A program made the translations under genes and the position numbers. The notes under the pieces are model-generated. The model was not told the origin of the DNA and searched no databases. It saw only the letters and a program-made list of their open reading frames with translations. Shown here one piece after another: positions 7,808 to 12,928 of a stretch of 12,928 nucleotides of DNA (its first letter is position 1; each line of letters begins with the position of its first letter). The stretch is taken from positions 1 to 12,928 of the forward strand of contig JBMORL010000071.1 of the NCBI GenBank assembly GCA_049322335.1, read 5' to 3'. The DNA comes from JBMORL01 sp049322335. Its GTDB lineage: Bacteria > Bacteroidota > Bacteroidia > Flavobacteriales_D > UBA2798.

Positions 7808-7863
7808 GTTGTTGTAAAAGATCAACATGGCCCTGCATGATTGAGCTTTTACAACAACAAAAA
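7803..7863. repeat. Long near-perfect hairpin behind tRNA-Cys
   Basis: The arms 7803-7820 and 7846-7863 are perfect reverse complements over 18 bases (core TGTTGTTGTAAAAG). After a single mismatch the stem continues inside the loop: TCAACATG (7822-7829) pairs with CATG-A-TTGA (7836-7844), leaving one bulged A and a six-base loop. The whole element is 61 bases. No U-tract follows on either strand, so it does not look like a normal terminator. Its left arm begins in the T-tract of the tRNA terminator. Its function is unknown; a small mobile palindrome, an RNA structure or a tRNA-linked insertion remnant are possibilities. Confidence 0.75.
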
Positions 7864-8026
7864 CACGAACGACAGTGAGTGCATTGTTTTCTGACTCAGC
7901 CCGTGAAGGAGAGATCATGAAATAATCCGGACGATTTGTGTACTACACACCAATATGTTTTTTTGTTTTTGGAAAATATCCCATGCGCCTTTGTTTCATT
8001 TAGCCGGGTCAGTATTATATAACAAT
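7864..8026. other. Intergenic stretch without a recognised gene
   Basis: I see no convincing ORF or RNA gene here. The only ordered feature is a 13-base dyad TGTGTA-C-TACACA at 7937-7949, followed by T-rich sequence. The region lies downstream of the minus-strand lipoprotein gene and could hold its 3' end, but no hairpin with a T-run is evident for that strand. Confidence 0.4.
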
Positions 8027-8566
8027 CTATTTTCCACTGATCCTGTTTCTTGCTATAAAATAATATTTTCCTTCCTTAACTTTTTCCACAACTGCCTCTA
8101 AAGCTGATCTCGTTACCACTGCTAAATTCCATTCCACTGTTAAAATGATTTCCGGTGTGACAAGTTTTTCATTTATTTTTCCCTTGTAATAAACAGGTTC
8201 CAGGTTTTTTGAAAACGCTATTTCATACTCTTCTGAGTTGAGCGCCCTGATATAAATTTTTTTTTCATATAGATTGGTATGTATTGCTGTCACTTTAATT
8301 CCAAACGGAAAATTTCCTTTCACTTCCACGGCCCGTATTCTTCCTTGTATAAACTGCGAAATTTCTACATGATACCCCTCCGTTTCCTTCACCGCATATT
8401 CCATCCATTGTTCTCCTTTTAATTTTCCTGCAGGAGAAATAGCTGAAGAATTGTTTTTCCCCGTACCACACGAAAAGAAAAATAATACTAAAAATATCCA
8501 GGTAAAAAAATTCCCGGCTAAATTAACCGGGAATCTCTTTTTAATATGGTCTTGTTTATTTTTCAA
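8027..8566 (-). CDS. Putative small lipoprotein of unknown function (TTG start uncertain)
   Basis: 179 residues if started at TTG (8564-8566), the first codon after an in-frame TGA; no ATG or GTG precedes the signal sequence. The N terminus is basic, then NFFTWIFLVLFFFSCGTG forms a hydrophobic stretch and lipobox, with Cys33 as likely lipidated residue. The mature part (about 146 residues) alternates hydrophobic strands (VEISQFIQGRIRAVEVKG, KIYIRALNSEEYEIAFSK), compatible with a beta-rich periplasmic domain. I do not recognise the family. The start lies within the last codons of the upstream T9SS gene, an 11-base overlap. A terminator hairpin (8510-8534) sits inside the coding start, which may limit expression or signal a different true start. 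The coding pattern of the mature part looks real. Confidence 0.68.
   Translation of the reverse strand: MKNKQDHIKKRFPVNLAGNFFTWIFLVLFFFSCGTGKNNSSAISPAGKLKGEQWMEYAVKETEGYHVEISQFIQGRIRAVEVKGNFPFGIKVTAIHTNLYEKKIYIRALNSEEYEIAFSKNLEPVYYKGKINEKLVTPEIILTVEWNLAVVTRSALEAVVEKVKEGKYYFIARNRISGK
8503..8534 (-). terminator. Intrinsic terminator of the T9SS gene, inside the next gene
   Basis: On the minus strand ATTCCCGG (8527-8534) pairs with CCGGGAAT (8510-8517), followed by a run of seven T (8504-8510, the first shared with the stem). It begins 22 bases after the stop of the gene at 8556-9545, the ordinary place for its terminator. It lies within codons 11-21 of the putative lipoprotein. Confidence 0.75.
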
Positions 8567-9545
8567 TCACAAATGACTTTATCATATATTTTTCATCCCT
8601 GAAAATAACACGCAGCGAATACATCCCGGCAGGAAGGAAGGAAAGATCCATATTGAAATTTGTGCCGGTGGTTTGGGTCACATTTTCTGAATATACTTTC
8701 TGTCCTGTAACAGTATATACTTCAATCGATGAAGCTGCATTTTCTCCCGCCAAAGATGAAACGGTTATCATTCCATTGGAAGGATTGGGATATAACATCA
8801 TTTCCATTTCGGGAGAAATTTCTCCTTCACCGAGCGCAATAGAGCTCATGTAGTTTCCGCTTTGTGAAGTTCCGCTGGTGGATGTTGTAAGGGTAAATAA
8901 ACTAAAGATCGGCATATGATTTCCCGGTTTATACCACAAATATTGATCGTTGGTATAAGTAATGGTGGTGAATTGTGAAGAATCCTGATAATCCTGGTAA
9001 AGATGTACTCTCATTACATTGGTATATGTTCCGCTGGGAAGAATGATTGTTCCATATCCGTCAGCAGTAACAGTAGTGTTTCCCGTTCTGTACCAGTTTA
9101 CACCACTAAAGAAATTGCAGGCGAAGGGATCGGTATAGGTGTCAAGATAATCCGTTGGGTAGCGCAACTGGTCTTCTGCGTTGGAATAAGATAATGTAGC
9201 GGCTGATGTGGCGGCACCTAAAAATTGCCAGGCCGCAGAGCTTCCGTTATAATAGGCATAATTTCCTCCTCCTGCATTCACAGAGAGATTGGCTGTTGGA
9301 AATGATCCGCCATAAGGAGTTGTACCGGGGGCAATAAAAGTGGTTGTCGTGGATCCGGAAGAAGACACTGAAGAGAAATTCCATGTCTGATTGGCTCCCG
9401 AAGTTCCGGGTGAAACATACGTAATGGTATTGTGCACAAAACTTTCTCCCACTGCAGGATTTGTATTGGAAGATGTAAGTTGCGGTTGTGCCAATGACAC
9501 TAATGTAAAAATAGAAAATAAAGCCGGTAAAATTATTTTTTTCAT
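8556..9545 (-). CDS. T9SS type A sorting domain-containing secreted protein
   Basis: 329 residues. A signal peptide covers 1-19 (MKKIILPALFSIFTLVSLAQ, cleavage near A19/Q20). Residues 21-240 are a Ser/Thr/Gly/Tyr-rich domain with many beta-type stretches (ANQTWNFSSV, YLDTYTDPFACNFF, LWYKPGNHMPIFSL); I cannot assign it to a functional family. Residues 248-329 are a clear T9SS sorting domain: MMLYPNPSNGMITVSS, IEVYTVTGQKVYSENV, LPAGMYSLRVIF, end MIKSFVIEK. The protein should be exported through the Sec and T9SS routes to the surface or medium. The ATG has no Shine-Dalgarno. No consensus promoter with both boxes was found in the 120 bases upstream, but a pair of 9-base direct repeats lies there. 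Confidence 0.9.
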   Translation of the reverse strand: MKKIILPALFSIFTLVSLAQPQLTSSNTNPAVGESFVHNTITYVSPGTSGANQTWNFSSVSSSGSTTTTFIAPGTTPYGGSFPTANLSVNAGGGNYAYYNGSSAAWQFLGAATSAATLSYSNAEDQLRYPTDYLDTYTDPFACNFFSGVNWYRTGNTTVTADGYGTIILPSGTYTNVMRVHLYQDYQDSSQFTTITYTNDQYLWYKPGNHMPIFSLFTLTTSTSGTSQSGNYMSSIALGEGEISPEMEMMLYPNPSNGMITVSSLAGENAASSIEVYTVTGQKVYSENVTQTTGTNFNMDLSFLPAGMYSLRVIFRDEKYMIKSFVIEK

Positions 9546-9610
9546 AGCTAGGGTTTTAGGTAGATAAAAGTACTATTTTTTTTCCTTGTTTCGCCTTTTG
9601 TAAGTTGAAA

Positions 9611-9651
9611 TTTGTACCGTGTTCGTTACAAAATACCCGCCATTCGTTACA
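9611..9651. promoter_or_regulatory. Operator-like repeats upstream of the T9SS gene
   Basis: TTCGTTACA occurs at 9622-9630 and again at 9643-9651, separated by exactly 12 bases (two helical turns from start to start). The first copy also forms a dyad with TTTGTA (9611-9616 with TACAAA 9627-9632). The 9-N12-9 spacing with a central GTT resembles binding sites of LytTR-type response regulators, which are common in Bacteroidota. The orientation is opposite to the gene at 8556-9545, so its role is uncertain. Confidence 0.35.
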
Positions 9652-9671
9652 TTATCACTACATAAAATTGA

Positions 9672-10208
9672 TCAAAATGAAACCGATATCACCGGGTGCA
9701 ACTCCATATTATTTTTCGCCTGTTTTCGTTTGTAGTGATGATCAATATCAATAAAAGCTACTCCCGTAATCCAGATTTCTTTTCCTTCCAGCTGATTGTT
9801 CTCAACGAAAAAATAAACCGATTGAAACGCATCATGTAAAGGAGAAGGCAGCGCATAGCCACAACGGGGATTGGCACATTCGGCAATCAGGTAATTTTCT
9901 CCGTCAGTAAGCCGGATATGATAATCACCATCGTGTTCCCGTTTCACCTTATCCACTTTTGCGCGAACCGTGTATGTTTGTTTTTCCACCGGCTGACGTT
10001 CAGTATCTGATTTTACTTCTGTCACGGGTAAGTCTCCCAGCGCTTTTACAGTAGTTGTATCACTCACCAGGCTTACTTCTTTCGATCGGTCATCGGTCAT
10101 CAGTTTTATTTCTCTTCGTGTGTCTCCGTTACAGGCATCAGGGTTTTTTCTGCCTTTGAAGCAGGAGAAAAAAGAAATAACAGAAATAATAAAAATTAAT
10201 TTCTTCAT
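9672..10208 (-). CDS. Putative lipoprotein with DGDYH...ELHPV domain
   Basis: 178 residues from the ATG at 10206-10208. MKKLIFIISVISFFSCFKG is a signal peptide with lipobox and lipidated Cys16. A polar linker (20-75) precedes a domain at about 77-178: TYTVRAKVDKVKREHDGDYHIRL..., IAECANPRC, VYFF, GKEIWITGVAFIDID, NMELHPVISV. This pattern (DGDYH, E..NP.C, VTGVaFfD, ELHPV) recurs in a family of small uncharacterised proteins, sometimes near nuclease or lamin-tail domains, and looks like a small beta-barrel; the OB-like fold is inference. A longer reading starting at 10262 adds MQPRGVHSAGFVFLYIYF but crosses a terminator hairpin, so I prefer the shorter one. It is expected as a membrane-anchored protein facing the periplasm. 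No enzymatic role can be stated. Confidence 0.83.
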   Translation of the reverse strand: MKKLIFIISVISFFSCFKGRKNPDACNGDTRREIKLMTDDRSKEVSLVSDTTTVKALGDLPVTEVKSDTERQPVEKQTYTVRAKVDKVKREHDGDYHIRLTDGENYLIAECANPRCGYALPSPLHDAFQSVYFFVENNQLEGKEIWITGVAFIDIDHHYKRKQAKNNMELHPVISVSF

Positions 10209-10220
10209 AAAGTAAATATA

Positions 10221-10258
10221 CAAAAAAACAAACCCCGCAGAATGAACTCCGCGGGGTT
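10221..10258 (-). terminator. Intrinsic terminator on the minus strand
   Basis: AACCCCGC (10251-10258 read on the minus strand) pairs with GCGGGGTT (10231-10238) around a 12-base loop. The sequence that follows on the minus strand is TTTG and seven T. On the plus strand no T-run follows, so the element is directional. It lies just before the start of the lipoprotein gene (10208) and must end a transcript that begins upstream of 10258. Confidence 0.8.
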
Positions 10259-10361
10259 GCAATCAAACCAACACCAAATCCGGGTGCCTGACTCCTGTAC
10301 AGGCAACCTCTTTCCTCCTGAAAAGATTATTGCATAAGGCGTGCCGTAAATTCCGTTTTGT

Positions 10362-10433
10362 CTATAGAAAAGATAATATAACAAGAAAAGCGCCTGCTGC
10401 CAAAAGAAATACTGCCGAACTGCGAAGCTTCAT
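10362..10433 (-). CDS. Candidate small hydrophobic peptide ORF (23 residues)
   Basis: ATG at 10431-10433 to TAG at 10362-10364. The peptide is two positively charged residues near the N terminus (K2, R4) followed by an almost unbroken hydrophobic stretch, SAVFLLAAGAFLVILSFL, i.e. one membrane span. Such peptides occur as type I toxin, leader or membrane-regulator peptides, but chance ORFs of this size are also common. No Shine-Dalgarno is visible. Its position inside a promoter-to-terminator unit is the only support beyond composition. Confidence 0.3.
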   Translation of the reverse strand: MKLRSSAVFLLAAGAFLVILSFL

Positions 10434-10480
10434 ATTATTGTTTTATTGTATAACCATTCAACATCCCTTAAGTTACACTA

Positions 10481-10511
10481 CAAATCTTTTTTTTGAAAAA
10501 AGTTTTTTCAA
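10481..10511 (-). promoter_or_regulatory. Probable promoter of the small transcription unit
   Basis: On the minus strand TTTTG (TTG at 10509-10511) is followed after 20 bases by AAGATTTG (10481-10488), a seven-of-eight match to TAnnTTTG. Transcription would begin near 10474. The spacer is formed by the palindrome at 10487-10517. Confidence 0.4.
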
Positions 10512-10517
10512 AAAAAA
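10487..10517. repeat. 31-base perfect palindrome of A and T runs
   Basis: TTTTTTTTGAAAAAA (10487-10501) and its exact reverse complement (10503-10517) flank a single G. It adjoins the terminator hairpin of the giant T9SS gene and spans the spacer of the putative promoter. It may be an extension of the terminator region, an operator, or both. Confidence 0.7.
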
Positions 10518-10540
10518 CGGGAGCCTTTCAGCTCCCGTTT
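10515..10540 (-). terminator. Terminator of the giant T9SS repeat protein
   Basis: AAACGGGAGC (10531-10540 read on the minus strand) pairs with GCTCCCGTTT (10515-10524) around a six-base loop. A T-run continues directly on the minus strand. It begins 18 bases after the stop codon at 10559. On the plus strand GCTTTTTT follows, so it could work in both directions. Confidence 0.88.
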
Positions 10541-10558
10541 GCTTTTTTATTGCGGGAC

Positions 10559-12928
10559 TTAGTGTACGATTAATCGTTTTACCGCTTTTCCGTTTTCGTT
10601 ATACAAAGTAAGTGTATACACTCCGCGGGCGAAGGAAGGAAAGCTGATATGCACATCTGTTTTACCATTACCCACGGTGATTTCTTTAACATATACCAGC
10701 TGGCCGATGTTATTATGAATGTTTACCGAATAATTATCTGATTGGGTGGTTTGAAGCGCGATCACAAAATTTCCGTTATTCGGATTGGGTAAAATTTCCA
10801 GAGAAATAATTCCTTCCGGGTCAGGCACTGTTACATTGGTAACCGATTGAGTGGCCGAATTAGACGAACAACCATTTCCATCAGTTATCTCCACCATATA
10901 ATCGCCATTCTGAGTCATAACATAGGTGGAGGAATTGGCCCCGGCTATCGGGTTTCCGTTAAGATACCACTGGTAAGTGAACCCGGAAGATGGATTGGCG
11001 CTAAGTGTATCTCCGCTTTGAGAAATAGTAGGGTTGGCCGGTAAAGTGTTTACCGTTACATTCACGCTGTCAGTGTCTGTACAACCTCCCAAACTAACGG
11101 TCACCACATAAGTGATGCTCGAAGAAGGATTGGCGTTTACAGTGGCCGCGGTATCCGAATCAAGATTGGTGTTGGGTGTCCACAGGTAGGTTCCTCCTCC
11201 CGAAGCACTCATCGTAGCATAATCGCCTGCGCATATGGTTTGATCGGGTCCCGCATCAGCAACCGGTGCCGGATTTACACTTACGCTTGTTGAAGCTGTA
11301 TTGCTGCACGATCCGATAGTTACCGTTAATGAATAAGTTCCCGCCTCCAAAGTTGAAGCATTATTCAGGGAGGGATCTTCGAGTGAAGAGGTAAATCCGT
11401 TTGGCCCGGTCCATGAATAAGAGGCCCCGGCTATATTTCCACCGTCAAGAGCTATAGTTTGCCCTTCACAAACCGGGCTATTGGAAGATGCGCTGGCAGA
11501 TGGAGACGCGCTTACGATAACACTGGTGGTTGCCGTATCGCTGCACCCTCCCGCGATTACAATTACCTGGTAGGTTCCGGTCATTGCTGTGGTGGAAGAC
11601 GGCCGTGTCGGATCTTCCAGGGCTGATGTATAAGCTCCCGGTCCGCTCCAGGCATAGGTAGCCCCACTAACGGTTCCTGCATTTAAGCTGATGGTTTGTC
11701 CCACACAATAGGGCCCCGTGTTGGAAGCCGTAGCTACCGGTGACGGATTTATAGTTACCGTAATATTATCTGCAGTGCTTGTGCATCCATTGTTGGTTAC
11801 AACTAACGTATAGGTGCCTGCCGCAGAAAGGGTGGTGTTGCTGACGGAAGGATCTTCCAGTGAAGAAGTAAATCCGTTAGGGCCGGTCCACGAATATACC
11901 GGGGTGCCGGTAATTGTAGTAGAGGTGAGGTTCAGTGTTGCTCCTTCACAAACCGGTGAGTTGCTTCCAATGGTTGGATTAGGTGTTATGTTTACCACCA
12001 CGTTCACCGTTGAAGAGGATGAGCATCCTCCTGCGGTAACAGTAACCGTATAATTCCCGGCCCATGTGGCATTTGGATTAACCCTCACAGGATTTTGCAA
12101 CGTAGAAGTGTATCCTCCCGGACCGGTCCAGGAATAAGTGGCTCCCGCAACTGTAGGTGTAAACAATGTTATACTGTTTCCTGTTCCGCTACACACAGGA
12201 CTGTTGCTGGTGGCATTAGCTACCGGTGATGGATTTACGGTGACACTTACGGATGAAGATGCTGTACATGTTCCCACCGCAACAACAACCGTATATGTTC
12301 CCGACATCACAGCAGTGGAAGAAGCAATGGTTGGATCTTCTGCTGAAGAGGTGAAACCGTTAGGTCCGGTCCAGGAATAAGTGGCTCCGGCAACGGTGTT
12401 GGTGGTAAGATTTATTGCGCCTCCTTCACATACCGGTGAATTACTTCCGGCTGTTGCAGCAGGCGCTGTATTAATGGTTACAGCTGCTGTTGATGATGCG
12501 GAACATCCTCCTGCGGTAATCGTTACTGTGTAGTTTCCGCTCATGGCCGTGGTAGAAGAAGGACGTGATGGATCTTCAAGTGAAGAAGTATAACCACCCG
12601 GCCCGGTCCAGGCATAAGTGGCTCCCGCTACTGTATTGGCTGTTAAGTTTAATGTTGTTCCAGCGCAAACCGGTGAGTTGCTTCCTGCAGTGGCAGTAGG
12701 CGAAGTGTTAACAGTAACATTTGTACTATTGGTGGATGAACAACTTCCAACCGTAATGGTTACTGTATACGTTCCTGCCATAGCTGTGGTAGAAGAAGCA
12801 ATGGTTGGATCTTCTGCTGAAGAGGTGAAACCGTTAGGTCCGGTCCAGGAATAAGTGGCTCCCGCTACTGTGTTGGCGGTAAGATTTATCGGGTTGCCGG
12901 TACATACCGGTGAATTGCTTCCTGCTGT
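10559..12928 (-). CDS. Giant Ig/PKD-like repeat surface protein with T9SS sorting domain (5' partial)
   Basis: The frame is open to the window edge, so the N terminus and probably many more repeats are missing; 789 residues are visible. Numbering from the edge: seven homologous modules of 79-81 residues (1-557), each with SNSPVC or a variant, a SWTGPxG(F/Y)TS motif, EDP, GTYTV and a GC/GSC cysteine; then a PKD-like module (558-633, starting DAGPDQTICAG), a shorter Ig-like module (634-702, FTYQWYLNGNPIAG), and the sorting domain (703-789, LEILPNPNNGNFVIAL, IHNNIGQLVYVKEI, FARGVYTLTLYNENGKAVKRLIVH). The two cysteines per module could form a disulfide. Such proteins are typically extended surface fibres or adhesins; no ligand-binding site is recognisable. 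The ATG at 12781 is internal, not the start. Confidence 0.93.
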   Translation of the reverse strand, partial: TAGSNSPVCTGNPINLTANTVAGATYSWTGPNGFTSSAEDPTIASSTTAMAGTYTVTITVGSCSSTNSTNVTVNTSPTATAGSNSPVCAGTTLNLTANTVAGATYAWTGPGGYTSSLEDPSRPSSTTAMSGNYTVTITAGGCSASSTAAVTINTAPAATAGSNSPVCEGGAINLTTNTVAGATYSWTGPNGFTSSAEDPTIASSTAVMSGTYTVVVAVGTCTASSSVSVTVNPSPVANATSNSPVCSGTGNSITLFTPTVAGATYSWTGPGGYTSTLQNPVRVNPNATWAGNYTVTVTAGGCSSSSTVNVVVNITPNPTIGSNSPVCEGATLNLTSTTITGTPVYSWTGPNGFTSSLEDPSVSNTTLSAAGTYTLVVTNNGCTSTADNITVTINPSPVATASNTGPYCVGQTISLNAGTVSGATYAWSGPGAYTSALEDPTRPSSTTAMTGTYQVIVIAGGCSDTATTSVIVSASPSASASSNSPVCEGQTIALDGGNIAGASYSWTGPNGFTSSLEDPSLNNASTLEAGTYSLTVTIGSCSNTASTSVSVNPAPVADAGPDQTICAGDYATMSASGGGTYLWTPNTNLDSDTAATVNANPSSSITYVVTVSLGGCTDTDSVNVTVNTLPANPTISQSGDTLSANPSSGFTYQWYLNGNPIAGANSSTYVMTQNGDYMVEITDGNGCSSNSATQSVTNVTVPDPEGIISLEILPNPNNGNFVIALQTTQSDNYSVNIHNNIGQLVYVKEITVGNGKTDVHISFPSFARGVYTLTLYNENGKAVKRLIVH
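11258..12928 (-). repeat. Tandem 237-243-base coding repeats (seven units)
   Basis: Unit boundaries on the minus strand are 12692-12928 (first, cut by the edge), 12455-12691, 12218-12454, 11975-12217, 11732-11974, 11495-11731 and 11258-11494. Units alternate between two types at the WTGP motif: GPNGF in the first, third, fifth and seventh, GPGGY or GPGAY in the second, fourth and sixth. The first and third share 71 identical bases (12792-12862 and 12318-12388), exactly 474 bases apart. Confidence 0.9.

Larger units (their letters stand above)
10209..10558 (-). ncRNA. Candidate small transcription unit (sRNA or sORF mRNA)
   Basis: This 350-base stretch without an annotated gene is organised. 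A promoter-like pair lies at 10481-10511 and a strong terminator at 10221-10258, which would give a minus-strand RNA of about 250 bases. Within it are a 23-codon ORF (10362-10433) and a 6-base-pair hairpin TGCCTG/CAGGCA (10285-10305) near the 3' end. The upstream giant T9SS gene already has its own terminator at 10515-10540, so the second terminator argues for a separate transcript. I do not recognise it as a known RNA family. Confidence 0.45.

Noticed and set aside
7691..7918. A 75-codon minus-strand open frame
   Set aside because: It runs through the complete tRNA-Cys gene, its terminator and the long hairpin; it is a shadow of structured RNA sequence.
7698..8026. tRNA-Cys as an integration site of a genomic island
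   Set aside because: No second copy of the tRNA 3' end and no integrase gene is present in the window.
10209..10262. N-terminal extension MQPRGVHSAGFVFLYIYF of the ELHPV lipoprotein
   Set aside because: It would place the terminator hairpin 10221-10258 inside the coding sequence, while the internal ATG at 10208 gives an ordinary lipoprotein signal.
10305..10320. GAGGAAAG on the minus strand, a motif of RNase P RNA
   Set aside because: The surrounding conserved RNase P sequences are absent and the unit is too short.
10209..10420. Second open frame on the minus strand containing QNGIYGTPYAIIFSGGK
   Set aside because: It has no ATG or GTG start and overlaps the terminator; its protein-like look is not supported by anything else.
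10330..10611. A 93-codon plus-strand open frame
   Set aside because: It crosses the 31-base palindrome and the terminator of the T9SS gene and enters that gene in antisense; composition is not protein-like.
11814..12854. Several plus-strand open frames rich in Val/Pro/Glu inside the repeat gene
   Set aside because: They recur with the repeat period and are antisense shadows of the Ig-like modules.
11258..12928. Regular repeats that could suggest a CRISPR array or a satellite
   Set aside because: The units are 237-243 bases, stay in frame and encode homologous protein modules.

Overview
The window looks like the chromosome of a member of the Bacteroidota, probably an environmental Flavobacteriia/Sphingobacteriia-type lineage. 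Three large proteins are type IX secretion (T9SS) cargo with C-terminal sorting domains. Promoters match the Bacteroidota consensus TTG-N17-23-TAnnTTTG, clearly so before tRNA-Cys and before the first T9SS gene. Most starts lack a Shine-Dalgarno sequence, signal peptides end in the typical ...SQ/AQ, and lipoboxes read FFSC.

Layout. Positions 2-160 hold the 3' end of gltX on the plus strand, followed by a cluster of short dyads. A large minus-strand T9SS protein (289-2970) carries a cysteine-rich jelly-roll (MAM-like) module apparently inserted into a stalk domain. A short divergent intergenic region leads to a plus-strand operon: two tandem, overlapping paralogous receptors (3066-5081 and 5057-7267), each signal peptide, TPR array, coiled coil, one membrane helix, signalling helix and cytoplasmic SpoIIE/PP2C phosphatase, then folB (7271-7621) three bases further on. 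tRNA-Cys(GCA) follows with its own promoter and an intrinsic terminator, and directly behind it lies a long hairpin of unknown role.

The remainder is on the minus strand: a small putative lipoprotein with a doubtful TTG start (8027-8566), a T9SS protein (8556-9545), a lipoprotein with a DGDYH...ELHPV domain (9672-10208), a 350-base stretch that appears to hold a separate small transcription unit with a 23-residue hydrophobic ORF, and the 3' part of a giant T9SS surface protein built of Ig/PKD-like repeats (10559 to beyond the window end).

How they fit together. The phosphatase pair most likely converts envelope signals read by periplasmic TPR arrays into dephosphorylation of a cytoplasmic partner-switching protein; no partner gene is visible here. 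The T9SS proteins are exported cell-surface or secreted products. The least explained parts are the non-coding ones: the promoter-palindrome-sORF-terminator unit at 10221-10517, the 61-base hairpin at 7803-7863, and the terminator hairpin buried in the 5' end of the small lipoprotein gene. All family assignments are from reading the sequence; no database search was run.
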